Below are positions 48,672-58,989 of a DNA stretch of 64,000 nt, piece after piece. The first letter of the stretch is position 1, and every line of letters starts with the position of its first letter. The translations under genes were made by a program, and so were the position numbers. The notes under the pieces were generated by a model that made no database searches, was not told the origin of the DNA, and saw nothing but the letters and a program-made list of their open reading frames with translations. This DNA comes from Companilactobacillus nodensis DSM 19682 = JCM 14932 = NBRC 107160 (GTDB lineage: Bacteria; Bacillota; Bacilli; Lactobacillales; Lactobacillaceae), in NCBI RefSeq assembly GCF_000615905.1, contig NZ_BAMN01000007.1, positions 1 to 64,000 on the forward strand, written 5' to 3'.

Positions 48672-50365
48672 TTTTTGGATTTTCTATGTCTGTTTTGATT
48701 TACTTCCATGATCACTGGCAAAATCACTGGGTGGCGATTTGTTTGTTCATATAAGAAATGATTCAACTTATCACGAACACCTTGTTTCAAATCTGACCAA
48801 TCGAAGTCTTTGCTGTTTTGAAGATAATCAACGATCGTATCTACAATAATATCTGAACTTTCGCTTAACAGGTCTCTGCTAGCTCTCATATAGACGAAGC
48901 CACGTGCAGTGATCTTAGGCTTTGCAACGACTTTTTTCTTTTTACGATCAATTGTAGCAACAGCGATGAAAACACCGTCCTCAGCTAATAATTCACGATC
49001 ACGGAGAACAATACTTCCAATGTCACCTACTCCAATACCATCAATCATCGTATCTCCGGCGTCAACACCTTTACCAAGATAAAATTGACCATTTTCGTAG
49101 TTTAAAACATCACCTTTTTTAGTTAGGAAAATGTTTTGATATGGAATACCAGTTTCATGTGCAATACGAGCATGTGCATCAAGTAAACGATACTCACCTT
49201 GAACTGGAACAACATTTTCTGGTGTTAACAAGTTGATCATCAATTGTAGGTCTGACTTGTTAGCATGACCTGAAGAGTGCTTCTCATCACCTAGAGACTT
49301 AACTTCAGCACCTGTACGATAAATTGCATCACGAGTTTTAGCAAATGTTGTATCCATTGCATGTGAAGGAGTTGTAGCGATAAATACTAAATCGCCTTCT
49401 TCAATTTGGAACTTAGTCTTAGAAGCAGGATTAGCCATCTTTTGAAGCAGCTTGATAGGTTCACCCATACGACCAGTTTCAATGATCACCAATTTACTTT
49501 GGTCAATATCTTTTAATTCCTTTGAAGTTACAAGTAAGTCCTTGTTGTTGATCTTCAAGTAGCCAAGTTTCATAGCTGTCTTCAAAATCTTTTCAGCATC
49601 GGTACCAGACAAGTATACTCGATGATTTGTCTTATCAGCAGCATCCATTACTTGTTGCATTCTTTGAATGTTTGAAGCAACTTGTGCTACGACGATACGA
49701 CCGTTGTGATAACTGAAAGTATCCAAGATATACTCATAAATATCACGTTCACTTGAATTCTCATATGGGGATTCGGCATTGGCTGAATCACTCAACAATG
49801 CAAGAACTCTTTCACTACCAATTTTAGCAATTCTAGCATAATCAGTCTTATATGTAGAAACTGCGGCTTGATCAAATTTGAAATCACCAGTATAAACGAT
49901 TTGTCCTTCAGATGTTTTCACGTCAATACCTAGAGAACCAGGGATCGAGTGAGTTGTCTTGAAGAATGATACAGTTGCTTCATCAAAATCAATTGCTGTA
50001 TTCTCATCGATAACATGAAAATTATCAAACTTCTTGCTTCTATTATCATTAGAACAAACGATTCTAGCCAATTCGATAGTCATTTCTGAACCGAATACTG
50101 GAATATCGTAGTCACCAATCAAGTATGGCAAAGCACCAATAGCATCAGCATGCCCATGTGATAAGAAAATACCGACAACCTTGTCGATGTTATTCTTGAT
50201 ATAAGTCATATCAGGAACAACAACATCAATTCCGTATAAATCATTGTCTGGATATTGTAAACCAATATCTAGAATATAAATTTCGTCGTTAACTTCAACA
50301 GCATACATATTTTTTCCATTTTCACGTACACCACTCAAAACGACAATTTTAATTTTTTTGCTCAT
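48668..50365 (-). CDS. rnjB: Ribonuclease J2
   Basis: About 565 residues: metallo-beta-lactamase, beta-CASP and C-terminal domains. The metal motif reads SHGHADAIGALPYL instead of SHGHEDHIGG, so two metal ligands are missing. That is the mark of RNase J2, the poorly active partner of RNase J1. The KHSSGHANKSDL region at residues near 365 is retained. It lies downstream of rpsO with a terminator between. The start at 50365 (MSKKIK) is preferred, but an upstream ATG at 50380 is possible. Confidence 0.9.
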   Translation of the reverse strand: MSKKIKIVVLSGVRENGKNMYAVEVNDEIYILDIGLQYPDNDLYGIDVVVPDMTYIKNNIDKVVGIFLSHGHADAIGALPYLIGDYDIPVFGSEMTIELARIVCSNDNRSKKFDNFHVIDENTAIDFDEATVSFFKTTHSIPGSLGIDVKTSEGQIVYTGDFKFDQAAVSTYKTDYARIAKIGSERVLALLSDSANAESPYENSSERDIYEYILDTFSYHNGRIVVAQVASNIQRMQQVMDAADKTNHRVYLSGTDAEKILKTAMKLGYLKINNKDLLVTSKELKDIDQSKLVIIETGRMGEPIKLLQKMANPASKTKFQIEEGDLVFIATTPSHAMDTTFAKTRDAIYRTGAEVKSLGDEKHSSGHANKSDLQLMINLLTPENVVPVQGEYRLLDAHARIAHETGIPYQNIFLTKKGDVLNYENGQFYLGKGVDAGDTMIDGIGVGDIGSIVLRDRELLAEDGVFIAVATIDRKKKKVVAKPKITARGFVYMRASRDLLSESSDIIVDTIVDYLQNSKDFDWSDLKQGVRDKLNHFLYEQTNRHPVILPVIMEVNQNRHRKSKK

Positions 50366-50506
50366 CTTTTCATCTCTCATTTCATATAAATAGCATAGAT
50401 CATAATATTTGATTTTGATTTTTTAAGTCACTGATTAAAAGTAGACTACTTGAGCTATACCTAGCATTTATTCTATCACACCATAATGCAATAATGAAAT
50501 TAAGTA

Positions 50507-50541
50507 AAAAAAATAGGAGGCTCCCAATGGGAACCTCCTAA
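50507..50541 (-). terminator. Terminator of rpsO
   Basis: Stem AGGAGG-TTCCCA/TGGGAG-CCTCCT followed by an eight-T run on the minus strand. Confidence 0.88.
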
Positions 50542-50551
50542 CAGCCGAATA

Positions 50552-50821
50552 TTAACGACGTAGACCAAGTGATTGGATCAAATCACGGTAACGTTGAACA
50601 TCGTTATCTCTAAGATATTTAAGTAAGTTACGACGGTGACCAATCTTCTTCAACAAACCAACATATGAATGGTGGTCTTTCTTGTTAACTTTCAAGTGAT
50701 CGTTTAATGAGTTAATATCGTATGTAAGAACAGCAATTTGTACTTCTGGAGAACCAGTGTCTCCTTCTTTACGAGCGTATTGCTTGATAATTTCTGTTTT
50801 CTTTTCTTTTGAAATAGCCAT
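50552..50821 (-). CDS. rpsO: 30S ribosomal protein S15
   Basis: Eighty-nine residues, with the family core [24 protein letters not shown] and [21 protein letters not shown]. It binds 16S rRNA in the central domain. The ATG at 50821 follows AAAGGTG. It is divergent from rpsT with about 220 bases between. Confidence 0.96.
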   Translation of the reverse strand: MAISKEKKTEIIKQYARKEGDTGSPEVQIAVLTYDINSLNDHLKVNKKDHHSYVGLLKKIGHRRNLLKYLRDNDVQRYRDLIQSLGLRR

Positions 50822-50963
50822 TTCATTCACCTTTTCCTATAAAATTTAGCCACACTATGCAAGACGTTGGTGAATCGCCTAACAGAGCATGGTTAACACA
50901 ATTAAATAATTTACTACATTTTTCATTATTTTTCAAGTCCTGTAAAAAAAATCAAACTATTTA

Positions 50964-50992
50964 TTGCATTGAAAGTACCGATTGGGTATAAT
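50964..50992 (+). promoter_or_regulatory. Promoter of rpsT
   Basis: TTGCAT and TATAAT with a 17-base spacer, about 45 bases before the start codon. Confidence 0.75.
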
Positions 50993-51038
50993 TCTATGTA
51001 TTGAGTTTAAGTTTACTAGGTAATCGGAGGTGACATCT

Positions 51039-51287
51039 ATGCCACAAATTAAATCAGCAATCAAGCGTGTTAAGCAACAAGAAAAGGCTAATGTTCGTAA
51101 TACTTCACAAAGAAGTGCAATGCGTTCAGCTGTTAAGAACTTTGAAACATCAGCTGCTAACAACGCCGACAACAAGGAAGATATGTTCCGTACAGCAGTT
51201 CGTGCAATTGATATGGCCAAATCAAAAGGTCTTATCAAAGCTAACAAGGCTGCTCGTGACAAGTCAAGACTTGCTAAGATGAACTAA
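51039..51287 (+). CDS. rpsT: 30S ribosomal protein S20
   Basis: An 82-residue basic protein ([21 protein letters not shown]) that binds the 5' domain of 16S rRNA. The start is set by GGAGGTGA eight bases upstream. It is monocistronic and convergent with holA, the usual Firmicute neighbour. Confidence 0.96.
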   Translation: MPQIKSAIKRVKQQEKANVRNTSQRSAMRSAVKNFETSAANNADNKEDMFRTAVRAIDMAKSKGLIKANKAARDKSRLAKMN

Positions 51288-51337
51288 TTAATCAGTAAAT
51301 TAATATAAGCGACTATGTGTTGCTTATTTTTTTGCCC

Positions 51338-51386
51338 AAAATATCCCTTTGCTACTAACGATATGTTAGCAACAAAGGGATATTCT
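51338..51386. terminator. Bidirectional terminator between rpsT and holA
   Basis: Long stem AATATCCCTTTG/CAAAGGGATATT with an inner GCTAAC/GTTAGC-like pairing. Confidence 0.75.
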
Positions 51387-51392
51387 TGTTTT

Positions 51393-52406
51393 CTATGCAA
51401 ATTTAGCAATAAAAAGATCAAAAAGTAATTCTTTATCACCCTGACCCGATTTAATTTGATAATCCAAATTGACTATTGCGTCAAACATCTCAGTTAATTG
51501 TGATGGCTTTAAGTTTCGAGATTGTTTAAGAGTCATTTTCACCCGATAAGGATGTATTTTTAGATTCTTAGCAATCGTAGCTTCCGTCAATCCTCTCCCA
51601 CTTAGTACTTTTGTTTGGATCAAAGTCCGTAATTGTGACATGATTATTGCCACCAGAAGTATCGGATCAATTTTTTGCAATAAAAATTGATGATACAACT
51701 CTTCGGCCTGATAAACATTCTTACTTAGAATTTGATTCATCAATTCAAAAACATTATCATCCAAACTTTGTGGAACTAACTCATTGACAGCTTTTGCATC
51801 AATCTTTTTAGTCTGCATCGCATATAGCTTCAGCTTGTCCATTTGATTGATTATCTGCGAATAGTTAGCTTTGGTTTTATTGACCAGTATTTCCAAAGCA
51901 TCATTATCAATTTGGTAACCATCAGTTCTTAAGTTCTCTCTAATTGTTTTTACCAAAAAATGACTTTCCATTTGACTAGCATCAACATTGGTTGCCAATT
52001 TTTTTAATTGTTTAACAATCTTTTTACGCGAATCCAGTTTTGGATATGTCGCAAAAATCACTAGTATTGTTGAGGGCGTAGGATTCTGAATATATCTTGT
52101 CAGTAAATCCACATTTTGATCAACTGAACTTTTAATTCGTTCAGATGTCAAAAAATACGGTCTCTCTGCAAAAACCAGCCTACGTTCACCGAAAAAAGGC
52201 GCTGAAATTGCTTCATTGATCAAGTCATCCAATGAGACTTCCTCTAAATCAAAATTAGAAAAATTCATATCTCTTTCTTCTGGTAACAATAAATTTTTAA
52301 AAGTTTCTTGAATATCTTTAATAAAAACCTGTTCATCACCGGTTACAAAATAAACATTATCAATTTTATTAGAATTTAAATTACTTTTTAACTCTGCTAT
52401 CTTCAA
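51393..52406 (-). CDS. holA: DNA polymerase III subunit delta
   Basis: A 337-residue clamp-loader subunit. The N-terminal segment YFVTGDEQVFIKDIQETF and the middle LVIFATYPKLDSRKK are typical of HolA/YqeN. It overlaps the comEC 3' end by 26 bases in another frame, so the two are translationally linked. Confidence 0.92.
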   Translation of the reverse strand: MKIAELKSNLNSNKIDNVYFVTGDEQVFIKDIQETFKNLLLPEERDMNFSNFDLEEVSLDDLINEAISAPFFGERRLVFAERPYFLTSERIKSSVDQNVDLLTRYIQNPTPSTILVIFATYPKLDSRKKIVKQLKKLATNVDASQMESHFLVKTIRENLRTDGYQIDNDALEILVNKTKANYSQIINQMDKLKLYAMQTKKIDAKAVNELVPQSLDDNVFELMNQILSKNVYQAEELYHQFLLQKIDPILLVAIIMSQLRTLIQTKVLSGRGLTEATIAKNLKIHPYRVKMTLKQSRNLKPSQLTEMFDAIVNLDYQIKSGQGDKELLFDLFIAKFA

Positions 52407-54636
52407 CTACTTCACCCTTTAAAAAAGTTGATATTCCATTCTTGTGGCTAAATGGATAATAATACCAAACAATCATACCATAATCAGCCGTGTTCAAATG
52501 TTCAACGTGATTTTTGTCTAAAACATCGATTGTTTCTTTGTTAGGGTGACCGTATCGATTGTTAACTCCTGCAGAAATCAGTGCCAATTTGGGATCGATG
52601 TACTTAATAAACGCGTCACTACTAGAAGTCTTAGAACCATGATGTCCAACTTTTAAATAGTCGACTTTGAAACTCTGATCGGCAATTATTTTTCGTTCTC
52701 CTTCTATATCCAAATCGCCAGTAAACAACCACTTACTTCCATTAATATTGGCCAGCAACGTCAGTGAATCGCCATTTTCTCCAATCGATTTTACTTTTGG
52801 CCACAATACATTCCAATTTATCTTCCCAGCTACAAACTTGTCACCGGTTTTTAACTTATTAAATCTTATCTGGGGATTGTTTGCCATCAATTCAACAATA
52901 ATTTTGTTTTGTTCTAATCCAGTTCCAAAATTAATTTCTTTAACCGGAAACTTATCAACTAATTTATTTAAATTACCAATATGATCCACGTCCTTATGTG
53001 ATAAAAATACTTTGTCGATTTTACTTATGCCTTGGCGCTTCAAATATGGAATCGTCGAGGTCTCAACCTGTGTTAATTGCTCTCGTTTTTGCCAATCCTT
53101 TTTTGGAAAACCCAGCTTGCCACCAGTATCGATCAAATAAGTTCTTCGATGGATCGGTGTGGTTACTAAAATACTGTCACCTTGACCAACATCGATAATA
53201 GAGACTCTACCTTGAATCGGATACTTATTGAATAATATACATATCGACAGAATTGAAACATACAGGACTAAATATTTACTTTTCAACTGCTTTGTTTCAG
53301 CAATAAACAAGCTCAAGACTATCAAAGTAAAGATGACTAATAATGGAATGGTTCCCGTTACAAATAAATAATCATTATTACTAGCAACTGTATTTATGAA
53401 TGAATAAAGTTTTTCAAATAATAAATCAATCATTTGCCAAATAGGCGCATTAACCGTGAAAGCCGAAATAATGGTAATTGGTAAAATTATATAAGTAAAT
53501 ATAGGAACAAAAATTATATTTGCTAGCAGAATCAACCAACTGAACTGAAAAGTGAAATAAATTATTATTGGTAAACTTACCAAGTTCATCTTAATAGTGT
53601 TCATTATCAGTCGTGAATCATACAAAAATAATAATGCTAATGACAATAAGAAACTTAACTGGCCACCCATATCCATCATTGAAAAGGGATTGATGAATAA
53701 ACAAATTATGGCTGTAATGCCGAACACGTCTAGCTTGCTAAGTGTTATATCAAACTTATGCAAACTGATTCCAACAATTGATAATATAATGGCTCGCCAT
53801 ATACCTGGCTTAGAACCAACTAATACTGCATAGATTGGCAGAATAACCAACATAAAAGTATCAATCGTCTCCCTCGTTATCTTCAAACATGAACATATTT
53901 TTCTCAAGATAGACAGCAGGATCAATACATGAAGCCCTGACAAACTAAATAGATGTATTACTCCCAATATACTTAAGTTATGTAAAAAGTTAGGTTCCTC
54001 ATTTGTGTTATAACCCAATATCAGACTATCAGCATGAATTCTTAGCCACTTTGGAAGTTGTGAGAATCTTTTTATTAAATGTATTCGTGAAACATTTATC
54101 TTATCATTAAATGTCAAATTTACTTTAGGACTGATAAAAATAATTTCATCAATATTAATACTATATTTTATTTTATGATGTTCCAAATATGGAGCGTAAT
54201 CGAATTCACCGGGATTTCTAGGTGAATTTATTTTTTCGATTTTTTTAACCTTTATCTTCGCAACACTTATATTATCAAGTTTTTGCCACAACAACTTTTC
54301 ATTCTGACTCTTAATTCGATAAAAAAACTTGTATTCATATCCATCATAACTGCCTGTCCCACTTAACAAATCACCAGACACTTTGATTTTATCTGGACTA
54401 ATCACCAATTCATCAATATTATGTGGTGGATCATCGGGTATCTTAGCTAGTTGAGTATATCCTGCCAATATCATCCCCACAAAAAACGACAAAAATAAAA
54501 TTTTGATGTTTTGTAAAAATAGAATCCGTAAAATGACCGCCATCAACAAGAATATCAAGAGATAATTGTTATTAAAAATTATTGCGACTACTAAACAACC
54601 AACGATGGCTGGAAATATCAATAAATCTCTCATCAT
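52381..54636 (-). CDS. comEC: DNA internalization channel ComEC/Rec2
   Basis: A 751-residue membrane protein. N-terminal helices and a soluble insert lead to the Competence domain (LHIFSLSGLHVLIL-type HLFSLSGLHVLIL near residues 238-250). A C-terminal metallo-beta-lactamase domain follows, with VFLSHKDVDHIGN and VGHHGSKTSSSD. It carries single-stranded DNA across the membrane. The reading frame is intact. It follows comEA by four bases; comEB is absent here. Confidence 0.93.
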   Translation of the reverse strand: MMRDLLIFPAIVGCLVVAIIFNNNYLLIFLLMAVILRILFLQNIKILFLSFFVGMILAGYTQLAKIPDDPPHNIDELVISPDKIKVSGDLLSGTGSYDGYEYKFFYRIKSQNEKLLWQKLDNISVAKIKVKKIEKINSPRNPGEFDYAPYLEHHKIKYSINIDEIIFISPKVNLTFNDKINVSRIHLIKRFSQLPKWLRIHADSLILGYNTNEEPNFLHNLSILGVIHLFSLSGLHVLILLSILRKICSCLKITRETIDTFMLVILPIYAVLVGSKPGIWRAIILSIVGISLHKFDITLSKLDVFGITAIICLFINPFSMMDMGGQLSFLLSLALLFLYDSRLIMNTIKMNLVSLPIIIYFTFQFSWLILLANIIFVPIFTYIILPITIISAFTVNAPIWQMIDLLFEKLYSFINTVASNNDYLFVTGTIPLLVIFTLIVLSLFIAETKQLKSKYLVLYVSILSICILFNKYPIQGRVSIIDVGQGDSILVTTPIHRRTYLIDTGGKLGFPKKDWQKREQLTQVETSTIPYLKRQGISKIDKVFLSHKDVDHIGNLNKLVDKFPVKEINFGTGLEQNKIIVELMANNPQIRFNKLKTGDKFVAGKINWNVLWPKVKSIGENGDSLTLLANINGSKWLFTGDLDIEGERKIIADQSFKVDYLKVGHHGSKTSSSDAFIKYIDPKLALISAGVNNRYGHPNKETIDVLDKNHVEHLNTADYGMIVWYYYPFSHKNGISTFLKGEVVEDSRVKK

Positions 54637-54640
54637 TTAA

Positions 54641-55285
54641 TTACACCGTTAACTGATCACGCAGAGATTCCAAAGTCTTATCACCGATTCCTGAGACCTT
54701 AGTCAAATCCTCTAAATTGGCAAAATTTCCATTTTGAGTGCGATAATCAATAATTTTTTCTGCCTTCTTAGGACCGATTCCCGAAACTTTTTGAAAATCT
54801 TCGACAGTAGCAGTATTTATATTCACCTTGGCATTATCGGATCCAGTATTTGGACTGGGCATATTTGGAGTAACAGTTGTATTTGCCGATTCACCAATTT
54901 TAGGTACAATGATCTGCATTTGATCCGTTAATCGTTGTGCTTGATTGATCAGTCTAACATCAGCAACATCAGTCAATCCGCCTGCTTTACCAATCGCATC
55001 TTGAACAATTGCATTAGCCTTAAAGCGATAAACACCAGGAACTTTGACCGCTCCCTGGATATCCACGACAACCTCATCACTCTTTGGATTCGTCTTAGCT
55101 TCCTTTTTAGCAATTGGTTTCTCCTTAACGTCCGAATTCTCTAGTTGATTTTCTACTTTAATCGCAGAATCAGCGTGATGGGCGGGTGTTGAATTCAACA
55201 TATGGAACACACCAAATCCCGCTATACCTACAATCAGAGCCACTAATATTTTATTTTCAAACATATAATCCAAAATCTTATCCAT
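54641..55285 (-). CDS. comEA: DNA receptor ComEA
   Basis: About 214 residues: one N-terminal membrane anchor (ILVALIVGIAGFGVF), a basic/acidic linker, an SLBB domain (VVDIQGAVKVPGVYRF) and two helix-hairpin-helix motifs at the C-terminus (FQKVSGIGPKKAEKIIDYR, LTKVSGIGDKTLESLRD). It binds incoming double-stranded DNA outside the membrane. It is adjacent to comEC, so the late uptake operon is intact in this window. Confidence 0.93.
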   Translation of the reverse strand: MDKILDYMFENKILVALIVGIAGFGVFHMLNSTPAHHADSAIKVENQLENSDVKEKPIAKKEAKTNPKSDEVVVDIQGAVKVPGVYRFKANAIVQDAIGKAGGLTDVADVRLINQAQRLTDQMQIIVPKIGESANTTVTPNMPSPNTGSDNAKVNINTATVEDFQKVSGIGPKKAEKIIDYRTQNGNFANLEDLTKVSGIGDKTLESLRDQLTV

Positions 55286-55310
55286 TTTAATCACCTCTTA
55301 AAAAATTACG

Positions 55311-55346
55311 CAAAAAAAGACTCAGATTTTTAATCTGAGTCTTAAT
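55311..55346 (-). terminator. Terminator of the rsmD-coaD-ylbL unit
   Basis: Stem AAGACTCAGAT/ATCTGAGTCTT followed by a seven-T run on the minus strand. Confidence 0.88.
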
Positions 55347-55349
55347 TAA

Positions 55350-56399
55350 TTATTTCGAGGTTTTTTCAAGATAATTCAACGCATCATTTAAGTTCTTAAC
55401 TGGTACGATTTTCATCTTAGTATGAATCTTCTTAGCCGCACGTTTAGCCAAATGATAGTTATTGACATACGTTGGATCATATTTTTTAATCAACTTAGTT
55501 ACAGGATCATCTGGAGCAAAGAATACTGTAGCCCCTTCTTGTGAAGCAGCATAAACCTTCTTCTCGATCCCGCCAATAGGACCAACTGTCCCGTCAGGTG
55601 CAATAGTTCCCGTACCAGCGATAGTTCTTCCATTCTTCAAGTCCTTATTAGTAACTTGAGAATAAACTTGAAGCGTGAACATCAAACCGGCAGACGGTCC
55701 ACCAATATCTCCAGCATTGATCTTCGTAGGAGGATTACCTTTGGCTTCAGTGTTATCAGTCAAAGTAATTCCCAAGCCGTAACGCTTAGTCTGTTTAAGT
55801 TTCACTAGACCGTCCGTAACAGACTCCTTCTTACCATCACGCAAGAAATCAATCTTAACTTTAGAGTCTCTTTTTTGTTTCTTAACATACTTGATAAATT
55901 GATCTGAATTTTTAAATTTATATCCATTAATAGATGTAATCGTATCACCAATCTGCAACTTACCTTTAAACTTAGAGTTATCCATAACTTCCATTACATA
56001 GACGCCCAGATACTTCTTAGTAAAAGGTTTCCCAGCAGCTGAGTACGCCGCCTGAACAGCATTATTCGTGGCAGACTTCATATAATACTGTTGCACTCGG
56101 AAGTACTCTTGACTATTTTCATCACCCATTAAGTCTTCTTTGGAGTAAATAGTCTCAAAATCATTTCCCATTGATTTCAACATGGTAAACAATGATCCAG
56201 GAACAATTCCCACGGTTGTCAGTAAGAAGTCACCTTTTTTCTTATCATGCTTGCCATCAACTTTTACAAATTGAGACGTAGCCTCAGCACTACCTGGAAC
56301 TTCCAGGTAATAACCAGTCGGCATGACGAAGAAAGCAACTACCATGACAAAAATAAAAATACCACCAATTATTTTGTTTCTGGTTTTATTAAATTTCAA
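55350..56399 (-). CDS. SepM/YlbL-family PDZ-Lon membrane protease
   Basis: A 349-residue membrane-anchored serine protease. An N-terminal helix (GGIFIFVMVVAFFVMP) precedes a PDZ domain (KFKGKLQIGDTITSINGYKF) and a Lon-type S16 domain. The domain has catalytic serine in DIGGPSAGLMF and lysine in GGIEKKVYAA. Streptococcal SepM of this family trims a competence peptide; B. subtilis YlbL is linked to DNA-damage recovery. It starts six bases after coaD. Confidence 0.9.
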   Translation of the reverse strand: MKFNKTRNKIIGGIFIFVMVVAFFVMPTGYYLEVPGSAEATSQFVKVDGKHDKKKGDFLLTTVGIVPGSLFTMLKSMGNDFETIYSKEDLMGDENSQEYFRVQQYYMKSATNNAVQAAYSAAGKPFTKKYLGVYVMEVMDNSKFKGKLQIGDTITSINGYKFKNSDQFIKYVKKQKRDSKVKIDFLRDGKKESVTDGLVKLKQTKRYGLGITLTDNTEAKGNPPTKINAGDIGGPSAGLMFTLQVYSQVTNKDLKNGRTIAGTGTIAPDGTVGPIGGIEKKVYAASQEGATVFFAPDDPVTKLIKKYDPTYVNNYHLAKRAAKKIHTKMKIVPVKNLNDALNYLEKTSK

Positions 56400-56404
56400 T
56401 TGAC

Positions 56405-56895
56405 CTAATCCTTCCGCAATCGTTTTGTCAATTCAGTTGCTACTGCTTGTGGTACAAGATGGGAAATATTCCCATTGAATTTTGCAACTTCTTTTATCAT
56501 TGATGAGGATATATTAGCATACTTCGAATCAGCTAATAAAAATATTGTTTCAATATCATCATCCAAAACTTTGTTTACCGCAGCAATACCAGCTTCGTAG
56601 ACGAAGTCATCCCCACTACGCATTGATCTGATCAAGAAATCGGCGTGGTACTCCTCAGCAACTTAGTAGTCAACTGACCATTGCCATCGATCACTTCGAC
56701 ATTAGACAAGTCGGTGATCTCATCTTCAATGAACTTTTTCTTTTCTTCATAGGTAAACATGTAATTCTTTGAAGTATTAGTCATAGTCGCAACGATCAAC
56801 TTATCAAATAACTTGGAAGAACGACGGATAATGTCTAAATGCCCATTTGTTACCGGATCAAAACTTCCAGCATAAATTCCAACTCTATCTGTCAT
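56405..56895 (-). pseudogene. coaD: Phosphopantetheine adenylyltransferase, frameshifted
   Basis: Penultimate enzyme of coenzyme A synthesis. The first frame has YAGSFDPVTNGHLDIIRRSS (TxGH motif) and ends after QLTTKL. The next frame continues ADFLIRSMRSGDDF to the ISSS motif and C-terminus. Adding one G near 56658 (TTGGCTGAGGAG for TTGCTGAGGAG) gives 163 residues with TKLAEEYHADFLIR. CoaD is normally essential, so a genuine null is unlikely. The ATG at 56895 overlaps the rsmD stop. Confidence 0.9.
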
Positions 56896-56896
56896 G

Positions 56897-57448
56897 CTAA
56901 CCTCCAAATCTATACATTGCTACTTTTGTGTCTTTATAATTCTTTTCTTTGATCAAACTGACTTTATCAAAATCACTCAGATCAACATCATAATCAGTTT
57001 CATCGATAATTATGGCATTATCATCCAACAAATCGTTTTCAACCATATCCTTGATGATCTGCTCAGTGATCTTCATACGATAAGGTGGGTCTAAGAACAC
57101 TAGATCGAACTTAACGCCATCTTCGGCGAACTTCTTCAATGCTTCAGTAGCCGCAGATTTTGTAATGACAAACTGGTCTGAGCCATGCGTCTTCTCGACA
57201 TTTTCTTTGATCGTATTAATAGCCTTATAGGCCTTATCGACCAGATAAGCCTTCTCGTATCCACGGGAGACTGCTTCAATACCCAGGCTTCCCGTTCCAG
57301 CAAACAGATCCAGAGCTTTACCATATTGCATATATGGTGAAATCATACTGAAGACAGCCTCTTTGACCTTGGCTGAAGTTGGTCGTGTATTATTTCCGGG
57401 AACGGGCTTCAAATTCAGACCGCCAAATTTTCCAGATACTACTTTCAT
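56897..57448 (-). CDS. rsmD: 16S rRNA (guanine-966-N2)-methyltransferase RsmD
   Basis: A 183-residue Rossmann methyltransferase. The SAM motif is ALDLFAGTGSLGIEA near residues 44-58 and the catalytic DPPY motif is FLDPPYR near residue 125. RPTSAKVKEAVFSM is the RsmD signature. It follows ylbG closely and overlaps coaD. Confidence 0.93.
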   Translation of the reverse strand: MKVVSGKFGGLNLKPVPGNNTRPTSAKVKEAVFSMISPYMQYGKALDLFAGTGSLGIEAVSRGYEKAYLVDKAYKAINTIKENVEKTHGSDQFVITKSAATEALKKFAEDGVKFDLVFLDPPYRMKITEQIIKDMVENDLLDDNAIIIDETDYDVDLSDFDKVSLIKEKNYKDTKVAMYRFGG

Positions 57449-57455
57449 CTAACAA

Positions 57456-57728
57456 TTACTCCTCTAAATTATCTCTTTTATCTGCATCGCTTTTTAGGAC
57501 ATAATGTTCATCCAATTCCTTGCGATGTGCCATCGTTACTCGCTTAACGTAATTCTTAGAGATCAACTCTTTTTTTACTTCCGCAGCACGACTCGAATTC
57601 ACATATATCAAGATATACTTCATCTTGGGTGAAACATAATGGATTGTGCCAAAATGTTGCAGTTTTTTCTTCCATTTCATTGAGTAGACCCAGACATACA
57701 TTGCCTGACGCTCAACCTTTTTATACAT
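57456..57728 (-). CDS. YlbG-family protein (DUF2129)
   Basis: A 90-residue protein with VWVYSMKWKKKLQHFGTIHYVSPKMKYILIYV at residues 12-43, matching the YlbG/DUF2129 family, whose function is not established. AAGGTG precedes the ATG. It is the first gene of a ylbG-rsmD-coaD-ylbL run. Confidence 0.88.
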   Translation of the reverse strand: MYKKVERQAMYVWVYSMKWKKKLQHFGTIHYVSPKMKYILIYVNSSRAAEVKKELISKNYVKRVTMAHRKELDEHYVLKSDADKRDNLEE

Positions 57729-57744
57729 AAAATCACCTTAGTTC

Positions 57745-58899
57745 TTATTTATTAAATAATTCAGTTGCTTCCAAGTTCATTACGATTCCCATTGCTGCAG
57801 ACAATATCAACAAACTCGAACCACCATAGCTGATAAATGGCAATGTAACACCAGTTAACGGTATCAAGCCCAATAGTCCACCAACATTCAAAACGATTTG
57901 TGCTAACAACATTACTGCTACACCGTAATAGACTAATGAATTATATGTATTCTTAGTTCTCATTCCTAACAAGATTATTCTAAAAACAATCAATGCCAAG
58001 AGTCCTAGAACTATAATATCTCCAAACAATCCTAATTCTTCACTAATTATTGCCAAAATAAAATCAGTATGTGGTTCAGGCAAATATCCACGCTTCTGAA
58101 TACTGTTTCCTAATCCAACACCAAACAGTCCACCATTACTGATGGCATAGAACGAATTGACCAGCTGATTACCAGCAGTCTGTTCCAGTTTGAACGGATG
58201 TAACATTGCCATAAAACGTTGGAATTGATACTTCTTAACAATTGCCGCTGGTTGAACTTTTAAAATAAAAGTTATTGCTGATGTTAATACAACGATCAAA
58301 AGTGAATTCAATCCAACGATAAAGCGACCTGGTATAGATGATGACGAAACTAAGATTAACGTGATCAAGCTCAAAATAGCTGCACCACCAAAGTCAGGTT
58401 GAATAATAACTAGAAAGATAACTAGTGCCACAATTAGAATGGGTACTTGGATCTCTTTCCAAAGTGTCTTAAATGATTGCTTCTCCAATAATTTAGATTC
58501 CTTGTTGGTCAACACTAACGCCAAGTAGAGTATCAGAGCCATTTTAGCCATTTCTAGTGGTTGATAGTTAAACGGACCTATGGGAATCCACGCAGATGCA
58601 CCATTGATCTTCTTACCAAACAGCAATAACCCTATTAATGGCAAAATCACTAAGAACAGCATCAGCAAACCTAACAAACCTTTGTTCTTAAACACCCGTT
58701 CTTTTAGCATAAAAAAGAAAAAGCAAAAGACTAATCCAAAGAGCGCAAAAACTCCCTGTTTAACTAAATATTGGCTCGAACTACCACCAGTGGACATTGC
58801 ATTATAAAAGCTGGCAGAGTATACCATAACAACACCAATACCTAGAAGGAGAATATACGGAATCAAAATCCATAAATCTATTTTCCTTAATTTTTCCAC
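57745..58899 (-). CDS. ftsW: FtsW/RodA-type SEDS glycosyltransferase
   Basis: About 384 residues with ten membrane segments. The catalytic loop region GGSSSQYLVKQ, and the SEDS motifs PEPHTDFILAIISEELGLFG and TGVTLPFISYGGSSLL near the C-terminus, are diagnostic. It polymerises lipid II during septation. The start is a GTG at 58899 with AGGAG upstream (VEKLRKID); an ATG-free upstream extension to 58983 is rejected. RodA cannot be excluded, but the position next to ylbG suits FtsW. Confidence 0.9.
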   Translation of the reverse strand: MEKLRKIDLWILIPYILLLGIGVVMVYSASFYNAMSTGGSSSQYLVKQGVFALFGLVFCFFFFMLKERVFKNKGLLGLLMLFLVILPLIGLLLFGKKINGASAWIPIGPFNYQPLEMAKMALILYLALVLTNKESKLLEKQSFKTLWKEIQVPILIVALVIFLVIIQPDFGGAAILSLITLILVSSSSIPGRFIVGLNSLLIVVLTSAITFILKVQPAAIVKKYQFQRFMAMLHPFKLEQTAGNQLVNSFYAISNGGLFGVGLGNSIQKRGYLPEPHTDFILAIISEELGLFGDIIVLGLLALIVFRIILLGMRTKNTYNSLVYYGVAVMLLAQIVLNVGGLLGLIPLTGVTLPFISYGGSSLLILSAAMGIVMNLEATELFNK

Positions 58900-58989
58900 A
58901 TTTTTACTCCTAAAATCTAATACTAAGATTATACCACTGATGAAACTGTTAACACTATACGTCAACACTATAAGATAGCACAAAAAAAT

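Noticed and set aside
56405-56895. Programmed frameshifting in coaD or pyrB
   Set aside because: No slippery heptamer with a downstream structure is evident; the shared deletion pattern across seven genes makes sequence error simpler.
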